Assembly (NCBI RefSeq): GCF_002006995.1
Contig: NZ_MRUL01000024.1
Span: 1-51,450 of the forward strand
Direction of reading: 5' to 3'
Source: Izhakiella australiensis
GTDB taxonomy: Bacteria > Pseudomonadota > Gammaproteobacteria > Enterobacterales > Enterobacteriaceae
Length of the DNA: 51,450 nucleotides
In this document: piece by piece, positions 8,269-16,173 of the stretch
How positions within the stretch are numbered: the stretch's first letter is position 1
Layout: every line of letters begins with the position of its first letter
Translations under genes and position numbers: made by a program
The notes under the pieces: generated by a model
Told to the model about the DNA's origin: nothing
Database searches by the model: none
The model's input: only the letters and a program-made list of their open reading frames with translations

Positions 8269-9747
8269 ATGTCACAGGGCTTACCTGTATCGAGAGTGGT
8301 TAATGTCACTGTCGATATGTCGCCGCGTGCGGCAAGCGCACGGAATTTTGGTGCTCTACTGATAATTGGGGCATCGTCTGTTATTGATCCCCTGGAGCGC
8401 CTGCGGGCGTATTCGTCTGTTGAAGAAGTGGCTACCGATTTTGGCACTGACGCGCCGGAATATCAGGCAGCGGCACTTTATTATCAACAATCCCCCCGTC
8501 CGGTTGATCTCTTTATCGGGCGCTGGGTCAGTGAAGCCTCTGCGGGAATGCTGCGCGGCGCGATACTGACCTCAGAACAGGCGAAAATCAGTAACTTCAC
8601 CGGTGTTACCGATGGCGCTATGAAAATCACCGTCAACGGGAAAGCGGTAAATGTTACTGGCGTCGATTTATCGAAAGAGACTAACCTGAACGGTGTTGCA
8701 CAGCGTATTGCGGAAAAAATCAGCACCGCTACCGTCCTGTGGGATGCGAACAACAGCCGGTTTATGGTGGTGTCATCTACAGCAGGTAAGAACAGCACGG
8801 TGGGTTACGCTACCGCGCCGGACAGCGGTACCGATCTGACCGCGTTAACACTGCTGTCACAGGCGGCGGGCGCGTCACCTGTAGCGGGTATGGACGGGGA
8901 AACAGCGGTGCAGGCGGTAGCGACACTGGCCGATTTTTCCAGCGCCTGGTATGGTCTTATCGTTGCCGCTGACCTGTCGGCGGATGATGCCACCTCCATT
9001 GCTGCCTTTATCGGTGCCAGCAGCACATCGCGTATTTTCGGTTTAACCACGCAGGATACGGCGGCTATCGACGCCACCAGAACGGACGATATTGCCTCGG
9101 CGCTGAAAAAAGGCAATTACGGTCGTGTTTTCACACAATACTCCACCTCATCCCCCTGGGCCGCTGCTTCGGCATTTGGTCGCGCTTTTACGGTGAACTT
9201 TGGCGGTAACAATACCACTATCACGCTGAAATTTAAGCAGGAGCCGGGCATTACAGCGGAACTGCTGCGAACGTCCCAGGCGGATGCGCTGGCGGCAAAA
9301 AACTGTAACGTTTTTGTTCGTTATGACAACGAAACGGCCATTTTGCAGGAAGGCGTGATGACCAATGGCGATTTTTTTGATGAGCGCCACGGCCTCGACT
9401 GGCTGCAAAACTATGTTCAGAACAATCTCTATAACCTGCTTTACACCAGTACAACCAAAGTACCGCAAACCGATCCGGGAGGGACGCGGCTGTTGGCCAG
9501 CGTAGAGCAGTCGATGGAACAGGCGGTGAATAACGGTCTGATCGCCCCCGGCGTCTGGAATGGCGGTGTGATAGGGCAACTGTCTCCGGGCGATACGCTG
9601 ACCAAAGGGTATTACGCCTGGATCCAGCCAATGGCAGAACAGGCGCAGGCAGATCGCGAGAAACGCAAAGCGCCGCCGATTCAGGTCGCCTGCAAACTCG
9701 CCGGTGCCGTGCATTTTGCTGATGTACTGATCACAGTCGTTCGCTAA
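8269..9747 (+). CDS. Phage contractile tail sheath protein (DUF3383)
   Basis: 492 residues, full length for the DUF3383 sheath family. The N-terminus has [19 protein letters not shown] and the C-terminus ends [19 protein letters not shown] with a beta-strand, as sheaths use terminal strands to link neighbours. A variable inserted domain (about residues 95-200) carries the [15 protein letters not shown] style seen in sheath decoration domains. GGAG lies 8 bases before the ATG. The gene shows that the ancestor was a myophage. It is intact even though the tape measure is missing. Confidence 0.85.
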   Translation: MSQGLPVSRVVNVTVDMSPRAASARNFGALLIIGASSVIDPLERLRAYSSVEEVATDFGTDAPEYQAAALYYQQSPRPVDLFIGRWVSEASAGMLRGAILTSEQAKISNFTGVTDGAMKITVNGKAVNVTGVDLSKETNLNGVAQRIAEKISTATVLWDANNSRFMVVSSTAGKNSTVGYATAPDSGTDLTALTLLSQAAGASPVAGMDGETAVQAVATLADFSSAWYGLIVAADLSADDATSIAAFIGASSTSRIFGLTTQDTAAIDATRTDDIASALKKGNYGRVFTQYSTSSPWAAASAFGRAFTVNFGGNNTTITLKFKQEPGITAELLRTSQADALAAKNCNVFVRYDNETAILQEGVMTNGDFFDERHGLDWLQNYVQNNLYNLLYTSTTKVPQTDPGGTRLLASVEQSMEQAVNNGLIAPGVWNGGVIGQLSPGDTLTKGYYAWIQPMAEQAQADREKRKAPPIQVACKLAGAVHFADVLITVVR

Positions 9748-9756
9748 GGGGAAAAA

Positions 9757-10197
9757 ATGGCAACTTACAGTTTTATGGATGTGTCGGCCTCAATGACGGG
9801 GCCGACCGGTGTAATTGACCTCGGTTATGGTTCGGCAAACTCCGATGAGGGGATCGTGGTCGCCATGACAGAGGCGAAGAACACCATGACTATTGGCGCA
9901 GACGGTGAAGGTATGCACAGCCTGCACGCCGGGAAATCGGGCACTGTCACGATTAACCTGCTTAAAACTTCTCCCGTTAACAAAAAGCTGATGATCGCCT
10001 ACAACGCACAAAGTCAGTCGTCAGCGCTATGGGGCAACAATGTGTTTGTGATCCGCAACCATGCGTCAGGCGATATCGCTACGGCTCGCGGCGGTGCGTT
10101 TCAGAAAATACCCGACTGGCAGAATGCCAAAGACGGCAACACGGTGGCCTGGGTGTTTGACTGCATCAAAATCGATGAACTGCTGGGAGAATTTTAA
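9757..10197 (+). CDS. Phage tail tube protein (DUF3277)
   Basis: 146 residues starting 9 bp after the sheath stop. It has the DUF3277 pattern: YSFMDVSASMTGPTGVIDLG at the N-terminus, EGMHSLHAGKSGTVTINLLKTSPVN in the middle and a C-terminal VAWVFDCIKIDELLGEF. These proteins form the inner tail tube paired with DUF3383 sheaths. It appears intact. Confidence 0.8.
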   Translation: MATYSFMDVSASMTGPTGVIDLGYGSANSDEGIVVAMTEAKNTMTIGADGEGMHSLHAGKSGTVTINLLKTSPVNKKLMIAYNAQSQSSALWGNNVFVIRNHASGDIATARGGAFQKIPDWQNAKDGNTVAWVFDCIKIDELLGEF

Positions 10198-10200
10198 ACG

Positions 10201-10410
10201 ATGGAAAAGAAAACCTGTTGTATTGGCGGCGTTGAAGTGGATGCCGATATTGCGCGAACCGTGCTTAATGATGTACTGCCCGCCGTTACAAGAGTAACGG
10301 AGGACAGTGTTATGCGGGGATTATCCGCAGAGATTGTCAGGGAACGGGCAAAAATCACCGCCGAAACGGTGATAAACGTTATGTCATCCCTGCTGAAAAC
10401 TAAAGCTTAG
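10201..10410 (+). CDS. Small phage tail-region protein, function unknown
   Basis: 69 residues starting 3 bases after the tail tube stop, so translation is probably coupled. It is mostly helical (ADIARTVLNDVLPAVTRVTE, then SAEIVRERAKITAETVINVM) with a CC pair near the N-terminus. It could be a small chaperone or a regulator of tail assembly. Its last 11 bases overlap the convergent gene on the other strand. Confidence 0.55.
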   Translation: MEKKTCCIGGVEVDADIARTVLNDVLPAVTRVTEDSVMRGLSAEIVRERAKITAETVINVMSSLLKTKA

Positions 10411-10582
10411 ACCAGACCTCAAGAGGATCAGGTAAGCCCTCATCAAGATACTTCTGAAAAGTATTCTCAGTTTCAATCAATTTACGCAGGTATTCAGCTT
10501 CATTCAGAACTTTTCCTGAATTTGCCGAAACATACTGGAGATAATTTATCGCCAGTTCTCTTGCGTTAAGTTTTTCAGACAT
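10400..10582 (-). CDS. 60-residue antisense cargo gene inside the tail operon
   Basis: The only reverse-strand gene inside the structural operon. The ATG at 10582 has a near-perfect AGGAGG six bases upstream. The product is a compact, soluble, helical protein (LNARELAINYLQYVSANSG, LIETENTFQKYLDEGLPDPL) with no membrane segment. Its 3' end overlaps the convergent 69-residue gene. Small reverse-strand genes placed between late phage genes are usually morons expressed from the lysogen, often acting on the host or on rival phages. I do not recognise the family. Its leader lies in the inverted repeat 10583-10640, which puts the ribosome-binding site in a stem. Confidence 0.7.
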   Translation of the reverse strand: MSEKLNARELAINYLQYVSANSGKVLNEAEYLRKLIETENTFQKYLDEGLPDPLEVWSKL

Positions 10583-10640
10583 GCGGACCTCCTTAGTCCT
10601 TCGGTGTGAGAGCCAGAAGGATAACGCTAAGGCTGTCCGC
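10583..10640. repeat. 58-bp interrupted inverted repeat over the cargo gene's ribosome-binding site
   Basis: The outer arms GCGGAC..CCTTAG (10583-10596) and CTAAGG..GTCCGC (10627-10640) pair with only two mismatches in the middle. An inner pair, TCCTTC (10597-10602) and GAAGGA (10616-10621), extends the stem. In RNA read leftward the AGGAGG of the 60-residue gene lies inside the stem. In the rightward late transcript the same stem sits 24 bases before the tail chaperone start. Confidence 0.7.
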
Positions 10641-10664
10641 AACCAATTATACGGAGAAATCACC

Positions 10665-11072
10665 GTGGATATTGAACTGAACGGTAATACCTACCGCGCC
10701 GGAAAACTCAGCGTGTTTGATCAACTGAAAGTGGCAAGAAAACTGTTGCCGGTATTATCCGGCATGGTGGGTGAATTGCAGAAGCTGCGCAGTGGCGAAA
10801 CCGCCATTGAAACGTTGTTGCCTGCCATTGCTGATGCGGTGGCGGGAATGAGTGACAGCGATTGTGATGCCATCCTCCACCCGTGTCTTTCCGTGGTTTC
10901 CCGGCAGAACGGTAATAAATGGATGCCGGTTTTTCGTCAGGGTGAACTGATGTTTGACGATATCGACCTGATTAGCATGTTGAACATCGTTGCTCAGGTT
11001 ATCGGGGATTCGCTGGGAAATTTTTTTCACGCACCCCAAGACGCCGTGACAGCACCCCCGCAGCAGGTTTAG
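10665..11072 (+). CDS. Phage tail assembly chaperone (short, unshifted product)
   Basis: 135 residues from a GTG at 10665 with GGAG eight bases upstream; the frame is open further left but that part runs through the inverted repeat and has no start signal. The N-terminus (VDIELNGNTYRAGKLSVFDQ) and the helical body (QLKVARKLLPVLSGMVGELQ) fit the tail assembly chaperones encoded between the tube and tape measure genes. These are often made as a short form and a longer frameshifted form. A slippery heptamer at 11018-11024 supports that here. The tape measure they normally protect is deleted. Confidence 0.7.
   Translation: MDIELNGNTYRAGKLSVFDQLKVARKLLPVLSGMVGELQKLRSGETAIETLLPAIADAVAGMSDSDCDAILHPCLSVVSRQNGNKWMPVFRQGELMFDDIDLISMLNIVAQVIGDSLGNFFHAPQDAVTAPPQQV
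11018..11024 (+). other. Candidate programmed -1 frameshift site (A AAT TTT)
   Basis: The heptamer AAATTTT is positioned exactly as X XXY YYZ in the chaperone reading frame (codons ..GGA AAT TTT..), 48 bases before the stop. Slipping back one base leads into a frame that is open through the stop region and continues as GLVLDSLPDGENYLMDPVDAGY. A -1 shift in the tail chaperone gene is a widely conserved feature of long-tailed phages. Confidence 0.65.
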
Positions 11073-11797
11073 TCCTCGACAGTCTTCCTGATGGCGAGAA
11101 CTACCTGATGGATCCGGTGGATGCCGGTTACATCCCCTATACCGCTCTGAAAGATGGCTCGGTCGATCTCGCTGATAACCAGTTACGCAGTCGCCAGAAG
11201 AAGTCTGTTGCACTGCCCTCGCGCACTGTGCTTGACGGCATTCAGGGCGCGGTGGCACTGCTTTCCGGCGTGGTGCGTCAGCGTGGCTTTGAGAACGACA
11301 CCAGCGAGACGGATAAAAATGGCATTCCGTCCCATTCTATCGCCATGATCGTTGATGGTGGTGATGTGAACGCCATTGCCCGTGCGATTGCTTTAAAAAA
11401 GACGCCGGGGGCTGGCACTTTTGGCGATACGGCAGCACAGGTGACCGACAGTTACGGGATGCCACGTAAGATCAGCTTTTCCCGTCCGAAAGAAGTGCGC
11501 GTATCCGTTGAGATCGACCTGACGGCATTTACCGGGTACACAACGCTCACTGGCGATAAAATCCGTTCTGCTGTCGCGGCGTACATTAATGCGCAACTGA
11601 TAGGCGACAAGCTGTACCTGACCCGGCTGTATTCCCCCGCCAACCTGCCCGGTGATGAGGAAGGGCAGACCTACGATATTACCGCGATAAAAATCGGTCG
11701 CTCTGCGGATGCTGTCAGTGAAGAAAATCTGCTGGTGGCCTTCAACGAGGCGGTTAGCTGTACGGCGGATGATGTTCGACTGGTGGTAACGTCATGA
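11024..11797 (+). pseudogene. Frameshift extension of the tail chaperone fused to the C-terminal part of baseplate protein J
   Basis: This frame is entered by the -1 shift at 11018-11024, or by a start at ATG 11108. The first stretch (LDSLPDGENYL, DAGYIPYTALKDGSVDLAD) looks like the long-form extension of a tail chaperone. From about 11180 the sequence changes to a typical baseplate J-like C-terminal half: KKSVALPSRTVLDGIQGAV, FENDTSETDKNGIPSHSIA and a late GRSADAVSEENLLVAFNEA. The N-terminal half of J and every gene from the tape measure to the baseplate hub are absent. The deletion happens to be in frame, so a chimera could still be made. Confidence 0.7.
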
Positions 11798-12447
11798 GAG
11801 ACTATACCGACTACATTACGCCTGCACATCTGACCGCAGATAAATTCTTCAGGCATATCAGTCTTATCACCCGCCCGTTTACCGACATTGCCACGCAGGC
11901 AGGGCAACTGAACGCGCTGTTCAGCATTGACCACGGTAACGGGCCGCAGCTTGATGCCGTGGGGGAATGGATCGGCCTGTCACGCTACGTCAAAACGCCG
12001 ATAACCGGCGTTTATTTTGCGCTCGATACGGAAGGGGTGGGCTTTGACCAGGGAAGCTGGAAAAGGCGCTTTGATGCGGACAGTGGTTTTACCGAACTCG
12101 ACGATGATACCTACCGGTCTATATTACGGGCAAAAATTCGCGCTAATCACTGGGACGGCACCTGCGAAATGCTGGCCGATATTTACCAGGGCGTTATCCC
12201 CGATGAATCCGTAAAAATCTTCTTCACCGACAATCAGAATATGTCGATGGATGTTTATCTGACGGGCGGTGTGGTGCCGGAGGTAATAAAAGCGGTGATT
12301 AAGCAGGGCTACCTCAATATCAAGCCGGAAGGGGTGAGGGTAAATAACTACACCGGTTCAGAAGGTGATAACGGTATTTTTGGTCTGGACGTTAACAATG
12401 CATTTATTTCCGGCTTCGATACCGGAAGCTGGTCAGTAAAACTCTAA
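11794..12447 (+). CDS. Phage baseplate-region protein (DUF2612)
   Basis: 217 residues, overlapping the baseplate J frame by 4 bases (ATGA). The N-terminal YTDYITPAHLTADKFFRHI, the GPQLDAVGEWIGLSR motif and a central DDDTYRSILRAKIRANHWDG match the DUF2612 proteins that follow baseplate J and are thought to join the baseplate to the tail fibre. The C-terminus (GIFGLDVNNAFISGFDTGSW) is typical. Intact. Confidence 0.75.
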   Translation: MRDYTDYITPAHLTADKFFRHISLITRPFTDIATQAGQLNALFSIDHGNGPQLDAVGEWIGLSRYVKTPITGVYFALDTEGVGFDQGSWKRRFDADSGFTELDDDTYRSILRAKIRANHWDGTCEMLADIYQGVIPDESVKIFFTDNQNMSMDVYLTGGVVPEVIKAVIKQGYLNIKPEGVRVNNYTGSEGDNGIFGLDVNNAFISGFDTGSWSVKL

Positions 12448-12457
12448 GGAAACAGTG

Positions 12458-13429
12458 ATGGCAAAGAATGATTTTTTACCGTTTGCTACGGCGGATGGCG
12501 CTAACGTATTGTCTGCGGATGAGTATCAGAAATTAACCTCGCGCAGCAACGGTTTCAGCGCAGGTGTGGCTCGTTCTCAGGAGCTGAATACCGTCTGGCG
12601 ACAGGCGTCAGTGATTGCTCATGTGGTGGCGCAGTTTATTGCGGATATCAATAACAGCGATGTGGCCGATAATGGTGATTTGGACGCGCTTAAAACGGGT
12701 CTGATAACTGCGCTTTCAAAAAACGTCAGTAACACTGTGCCAGCAGCGTCAACCACGGTCGCCGGTATTACCAAACTAAGCAGCGCAACCAACAGTAATG
12801 ATGAAACGATGGCCGCAACACCGAAAGCGGTTAAGGCAGCGTATGATCTCGCCAGCAAGGTTAGTGTGGACGCACTTTATCCTGTCGGAATTGTGACGTG
12901 GTTTGCTCAGAATAAAGACCCGAATACGCTATTTCCTGGCACAACGTGGAAATATATTGGGGAGAATCGCACGGTTCGTCTGGCCAGCGCCAACGGCAGC
13001 GATGTGATGACAACGGGCGGCTCCGATTCTGTAACGTTGGCTGTAGGCAACCTGCCAGCGCACGGCCATACGTTTTCGGCTAATACCAGCACCTTTGATT
13101 ATGGTACGAAAACGACAAGCACTTTTGATTATGGAACTAAACAAACTGATGTACAGGGCAACCATGCGCACACCTATAATGAGGTGATACCTCGCGGCGC
13201 TTCTGGTATGGATATTGGCGGTAATTGGGAAACTACAATCAGAGGAAGCGCTACATCAACATCCGGTGCCCATGCGCATAATGTCGGTATAGGTGCACAT
13301 AACCACACTGTTTGGATCGGTGCTCACACCCACTCTGTTTCAGGCACAACCGCTAATGTTGGTTCAGGCTCAGCAATTTCGGTCACCAATTCCTTTATAA
13401 AACTTATGGGCTGGTATCGTAGTGCATAA
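12458..13429 (+). CDS. Phage tail fibre / receptor-binding protein
   Basis: 323 residues from ATG 12458 (AAGGA seven bases upstream; GTG 12455 is the alternative). The N-terminal third attaches to the baseplate and carries a short ASTTVAGITKLSSATNSNDE fibre repeat. It is followed by a VDALYPVGIVTWFAQNKDPN collar-like motif. The distal part has a tandem STFDYGTK duplication and five GxHxH-type units (GNHAH, GAHAH, GAHNH, GAHTH and AHGH), a pattern used for metal binding along trimeric fibre shafts. The end SFIKLMGWYRSA is a usual fibre terminus. It is the last gene of the rightward late operon and is followed by a strong terminator. Confidence 0.8.
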   Translation: MAKNDFLPFATADGANVLSADEYQKLTSRSNGFSAGVARSQELNTVWRQASVIAHVVAQFIADINNSDVADNGDLDALKTGLITALSKNVSNTVPAASTTVAGITKLSSATNSNDETMAATPKAVKAAYDLASKVSVDALYPVGIVTWFAQNKDPNTLFPGTTWKYIGENRTVRLASANGSDVMTTGGSDSVTLAVGNLPAHGHTFSANTSTFDYGTKTTSTFDYGTKQTDVQGNHAHTYNEVIPRGASGMDIGGNWETTIRGSATSTSGAHAHNVGIGAHNHTVWIGAHTHSVSGTTANVGSGSAISVTNSFIKLMGWYRSA

Positions 13430-13433
13430 GATT

Positions 13434-13462
13434 CAGGCATCTTCGGATGCCTATTTTTTTCT
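13434..13462 (+). terminator. Rho-independent terminator of the phage late operon
   Basis: AGGCATC and GATGCCT form a 7-bp stem around a TTCG tetraloop, followed by ATTTTTTT. It lies 5 bases after the tail fibre stop. The T-run overlaps the last codons of the convergent glycosyltransferase gene, whose C-terminal lysines are read from it. Confidence 0.9.
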
Positions 13463-14407
13463 AAAAGACAGTATGAACTTAAAATATAGAGGGAATAAAT
13501 ATATCGCGAGCCTCTTATGTGAAGGAAACTCACGAGAGAAGTGTAACAATGTTTTTTGAATTCGTAGAATATCAAAAAATCGGACATCAAAGTCTCTGTT
13601 CTTTATCATCAGGCTTTTGATTAGATCAAAGGCTCTCTTTACAGCAGGATAAAGAGTATTTTTTATATCATGATGTTTCTTTTCCACAATGCTAATGCTT
13701 TTATATTTCTCTAGCGTTGAGATTAAATCTAATATATCCTTTTTTCGGAAAGTCTGTGATATGCTGCTTTCATTTGTGCGATAATGTATCAGGTCATTCT
13801 TGATTGGAAATACAGATTTTGCAACTAAATATATTTGTGGGATAGTATACATGTCTTCATAATGACAGTTGTCAGGGAAAATAATCTTATGAAGTTTAAA
13901 TAGGTTAGTTTTGTAAACCCTTGCCCATGGAAACCATTGTGAGTTTTTGAATGCTGGGGTTCTCTGATTCATGCATTTGAAATGCGTTTCATCATCAAAA
14001 CTTACAATATTGATTGTTTTTTTATTGTTTGAGCTGGTTTGGAGCGCGTTGAATTCGAAAATATCACATTCCTTAGATTCTAAAATGTGCGGAAAAATAT
14101 CCCAAAAAGATGGGGCGTAGTAATCATCAGAATCGAGGAAGGTAATATATTCCCCCGTGCTGTAATGAATACCCGTGTTCCGAGCGGAGGATACCCCTAG
14201 GTTTTCTTGTGTCAATATTTTTATTCTTTTAGTTGAATATTTCTCAGATGTTATTTTGATTTTTTCCAGCGTATCATCTGTTGAACCATCGTTAACGATA
14301 ATAACTTCGCATGTTATTGGCATATAGTCCAAAATGGATGTTAGGCACTCTTCAATGTACCGGTAACTGTTATAGCATGGTATTATAATACTTAATAATG
14401 TTTTCAA
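13451..14407 (-). CDS. Family-2 glycosyltransferase
   Basis: About 318 residues from the TTG at 14407, which has GAAGGA nine bases upstream; the upstream TTG at 14431 is less well placed. It has the GT2/GT-A core: LLSIIIPCYNSYRYIEECL, a VNDGSTDDT nucleotide-binding segment, FLDSDDYY (the DxD metal motif) and SARNTGI. The C-terminal 120 residues are basic and lysine-rich, with a possible amphipathic membrane contact near LAIYLFPLYFKFILSF. The DNA is markedly AT-rich compared with its phage neighbours. It faces the tail fibre gene across a shared terminator. At this place phages often carry genes that alter the host surface glycan, so a serotype-type role is plausible but unproven. Confidence 0.8.
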   Translation of the reverse strand: MKTLLSIIIPCYNSYRYIEECLTSILDYMPITCEVIIVNDGSTDDTLEKIKITSEKYSTKRIKILTQENLGVSSARNTGIHYSTGEYITFLDSDDYYAPSFWDIFPHILESKECDIFEFNALQTSSNNKKTINIVSFDDETHFKCMNQRTPAFKNSQWFPWARVYKTNLFKLHKIIFPDNCHYEDMYTIPQIYLVAKSVFPIKNDLIHYRTNESSISQTFRKKDILDLISTLEKYKSISIVEKKHHDIKNTLYPAVKRAFDLIKSLMIKNRDFDVRFFDILRIQKTLLHFSREFPSHKRLAIYLFPLYFKFILSFRKK

Positions 14408-14433
14408 TATCGTTAATCCTTCGTTTACCAATA

Positions 14434-14451
14434 AAGCCTCTTACGAGGCTT
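14434..14451. terminator. Hairpin between hicB and the glycosyltransferase gene
   Basis: AAGCCTC and GAGGCTT form a perfect 7-bp stem around TTAC, overlapping the hicB stop. On the minus strand the following bases are only partly T-rich, so it is a weak terminator for hicAB. On the plus strand AACGTTTTT follows and could stop opposing transcripts. Confidence 0.5.
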
Positions 14452-14860
14452 AACGTTTTTCTCGTCCTATCACTTTATCAGCCGCCACACGGGACAGGAA
14501 GCCGGAACGGCTACCGTACTCAGGATGCGCAGCGACAAACTGATCGATACGGCGAATCAGCAAAGAAGGAAGTGTTACGTTGATTTTTTCCGCTTTCCCC
14601 ATCAACCGGGTAACATCCACATCAACCAGTGCCCACACCACGCCAGCATAATCGGGATCGGCCAGCCAGTTTTCCACGTTGGTGGCTTCCGGCACCGCTT
14701 CGCCATCTTCCACCAGTAATTCGATATGTGCGTCGATAGCCTCACGCACGCTCTCAATCGCATCCTGATAGTTGTCGCCGCCAGAGAAGCAGCCTGGAAT
14801 ATCAGGTACACGAACGCCGAAGGATGAATCGCCTTTATCAATAGCAACAGGGTATAACAT
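14450..14860 (-). CDS. hicB: HicB-type antitoxin
   Basis: 136 residues. Residues 1-60 form the degenerate RNase H-like HicB domain (YPVAIDKGDSSFGVRVPDIP, GCFSGGDNYQDAIESVREAI). The C-terminal part (INVTLPSLLIRRIDQFVAAH) is a DNA-binding region with the ribbon-helix-helix pattern used for autoregulation. AGGAGG-type sequence (TGGAGG) precedes the ATG. It follows hicA by 22 bases and would neutralise the HicA ribonuclease. The order toxin then antitoxin is normal for hicAB. Confidence 0.9.
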   Translation of the reverse strand: MLYPVAIDKGDSSFGVRVPDIPGCFSGGDNYQDAIESVREAIDAHIELLVEDGEAVPEATNVENWLADPDYAGVVWALVDVDVTRLMGKAEKINVTLPSLLIRRIDQFVAAHPEYGSRSGFLSRVAADKVIGREKR

Positions 14861-14882
14861 TTAAACCTCCAGTAGGTGGGGC

Positions 14883-15062
14883 TTAAAGCCCCGCCTGTTT
14901 TTTGATGCTTTTCAGTGTTGGTAGCGGTATATCCTTTTGTGGATGTTTTACCGTTACCAGCCCTTTTTTCGTTGGGTGTTTGAACTGGTGATGGCTACCT
15001 TTAACTCTCACCAGATACCACCCATCGGCTTCTATCATTGCTATTGCATTCCTGCTATCCAT
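14883..15062 (-). CDS. hicA: HicA mRNA-interferase toxin
   Basis: 59 residues, complete. The sequence MDSRNAIAMIEADGWYLVRV leads into KGSHHQFKHP, where His24 in the GSHH motif is the catalytic residue of HicA ribonucleases. KKGLVTVKHPQKDIP and the short C-terminal helix TLKSIKKQAGL finish the double-stranded RNA-binding-like fold. HicA cleaves mRNA when HicB is lost, so the pair can keep the prophage in the genome or react to stress. It is too short for routine gene calling but fully conserved. It is driven by the near-consensus promoter at 15095-15123. Confidence 0.9.
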   Translation of the reverse strand: MDSRNAIAMIEADGWYLVRVKGSHHQFKHPTKKGLVTVKHPQKDIPLPTLKSIKKQAGL

Positions 15063-15094
15063 CCTCCGGCTCTCTATGTTGTTTTGATGGGGTT

Positions 15095-15123
15095 ATAGTA
15101 ACCTTGGTTTATTCTGTTGTCAA
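15095..15123 (-). promoter_or_regulatory. Sigma-70 promoter of hicAB
   Basis: On the minus strand TTGACA (15123-15118) is followed after 17 bases by TACTAT (15100-15095), 33 bases ahead of the hicA start. The sequence ATAACCCC / GGGGTTATA recurs on both sides (about 15088-15097 and 15134-15146) and could be the HicB operator. Confidence 0.8.
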
Positions 15124-15492
15124 ATCTTATTAGGGTTATAGGGGTTATCGAGCATTGAATAAAAGTTTCGCTTATATTGGTGACGGCAACTCATATCGTG
15201 ATGCTTCGGTACTTTGGGGCATTTTTGGGGCAGTAGTGAGCGTAATCCAGCTTAACAATAGGAAAATCGGCTTTTATAGCTGCTTTAGGATCTGAGCCGC
15301 AAGCCGCTTGTGGCAAGGGATTCAGGGATTGATGGAAAAAGACTGCTGCATCATCGGGGTGTGGGTGGAAAAGTCCTTGTCTACAGACTCTTTCATATTG
15401 AATTTACTCGTTTTTATGGCTTTAGAAGTACTCAAGTGGCCCCATATGAAACCGTGTTAAACCCATCTAAATCCGAAAATTTTTATGCCAGA

Positions 15493-15519
15493 TGTATTCT
15501 GGATCCTATCCAGAATACA
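15493..15519. repeat. 27-bp perfect palindrome beside the integrase remnant
   Basis: TGTATTCTGGAT and ATCCAGAATACA are exact inverted copies around CCT. The site ends 40 bp before the integrase start. It is the kind of sequence bound by a phage repressor or excisionase, or a promoter-region operator. No matching regulator gene survives in the window. Confidence 0.6.
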
Positions 15520-15558
15520 ACATGTCAGTTTGGTATACATGAGGCAAAAATCGTGAAG

Positions 15559-15800
15559 ATGATTCTGAGTCAATCCATAGTAATCAACAAGTTGTCTATA
15601 GAGACAAAACCCGAGTTTGATTCAGATGGACGAGTTATGTATGTGCCTAATGTATCTGGAAAACCGTATCTTATCACTGACAGTCACCGTGATTCACCCG
15701 TTGGCTTTGGTGTTAAGATCAGCGCCACAAAGAAGACCTATATCATTCAAAGAAGGGTTTCAGGTGAGGGCAGAAGCCGTTCAGAGGGGAAGTCACCTTC
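15559..15800 (+). pseudogene. Tyrosine-type prophage integrase, N-terminal remnant
   Basis: From ATG 15559 the frame reads VINKLSIETKPEFDSDGR, VPNVSGKPYLITDSHRDS and PVGFGVKISATKKTYIIQRR. This matches, as I recall it, the arm-binding N-terminal part of a family of enterobacterial phage integrases. After RRVSGEG (about 15765) the frame turns into unrelated residues. The catalytic domain with the R-H-R-Y residues is not found. The gene is dead, so the prophage cannot excise by itself. Its 3' end faces the host dgo genes, which is where the attachment site would be expected. Confidence 0.6.
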
Positions 15801-16170
15801 GCAGGTTATCAGAGCGACTGGATTTGACCCTATACACCAATGCTTCGACAGACGTCGGTTAGTCGTCGTCCCCGGACAACAAGGGTGCATGTGCAGGTCT
15901 AAGACTACCTCTTATTTTAAGAGAGGCGAAGTGTCTGGTGATCTATGGGGCCAGTCTATTCTGACATCCGCCCAGACAGTTTTGATATGTAATAAAGCCG
16001 CAACGTGGATTTACTGGTGCCTGATGCCAGTGGCATTTGGGGCGTTGTGTCAGTCCACCGACGGTTTGATACCAAGCCTGACAAAAATATGAAAGTGTCC
16101 TGACCAGATAACAATCCAAGACTCCTCTCCGTAACGCCTATTTAACACGTGTCTATTTTGTGATCTACAA
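15801..16170. other. Decayed sequence at the right edge of the prophage
   Basis: No intact gene. Several frames carry short protein-like pieces broken by stops, for example VDLLVPDASGIWGVVSVHRR ending at a TGA near 16100. This is either the worn 3' part of the phage recombination module or the end of a host gene. The phage-host junction should lie here, because the dgo operator begins at about 16174. I could not identify an att core. Confidence 0.4.
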
Positions 16171-16173
16171 TGC

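Noticed and set aside
9148..9714. A 188-codon frame on the minus strand inside the tail sheath gene
   Set aside because: It mirrors the sheath codons, lacks a ribosome-binding site and shows no family features.
10755..11258. A 167-codon minus-strand frame across the tail chaperone and fusion junction
   Set aside because: It is the complement of two better-supported frames and has no start signal.
12458..13429. The repeated GxHxH and STFDYGTK units as a CRISPR or DNA tandem repeat
   Set aside because: The repeats are in protein, vary in DNA and fit a phage fibre shaft. No CRISPR array is present in the window.
619..13429. The phage region as a working tailocin
   Set aside because: Sheath, tube and fibre are present, but tape measure, baseplate hub and half of baseplate J are missing, so no complete tail can form.
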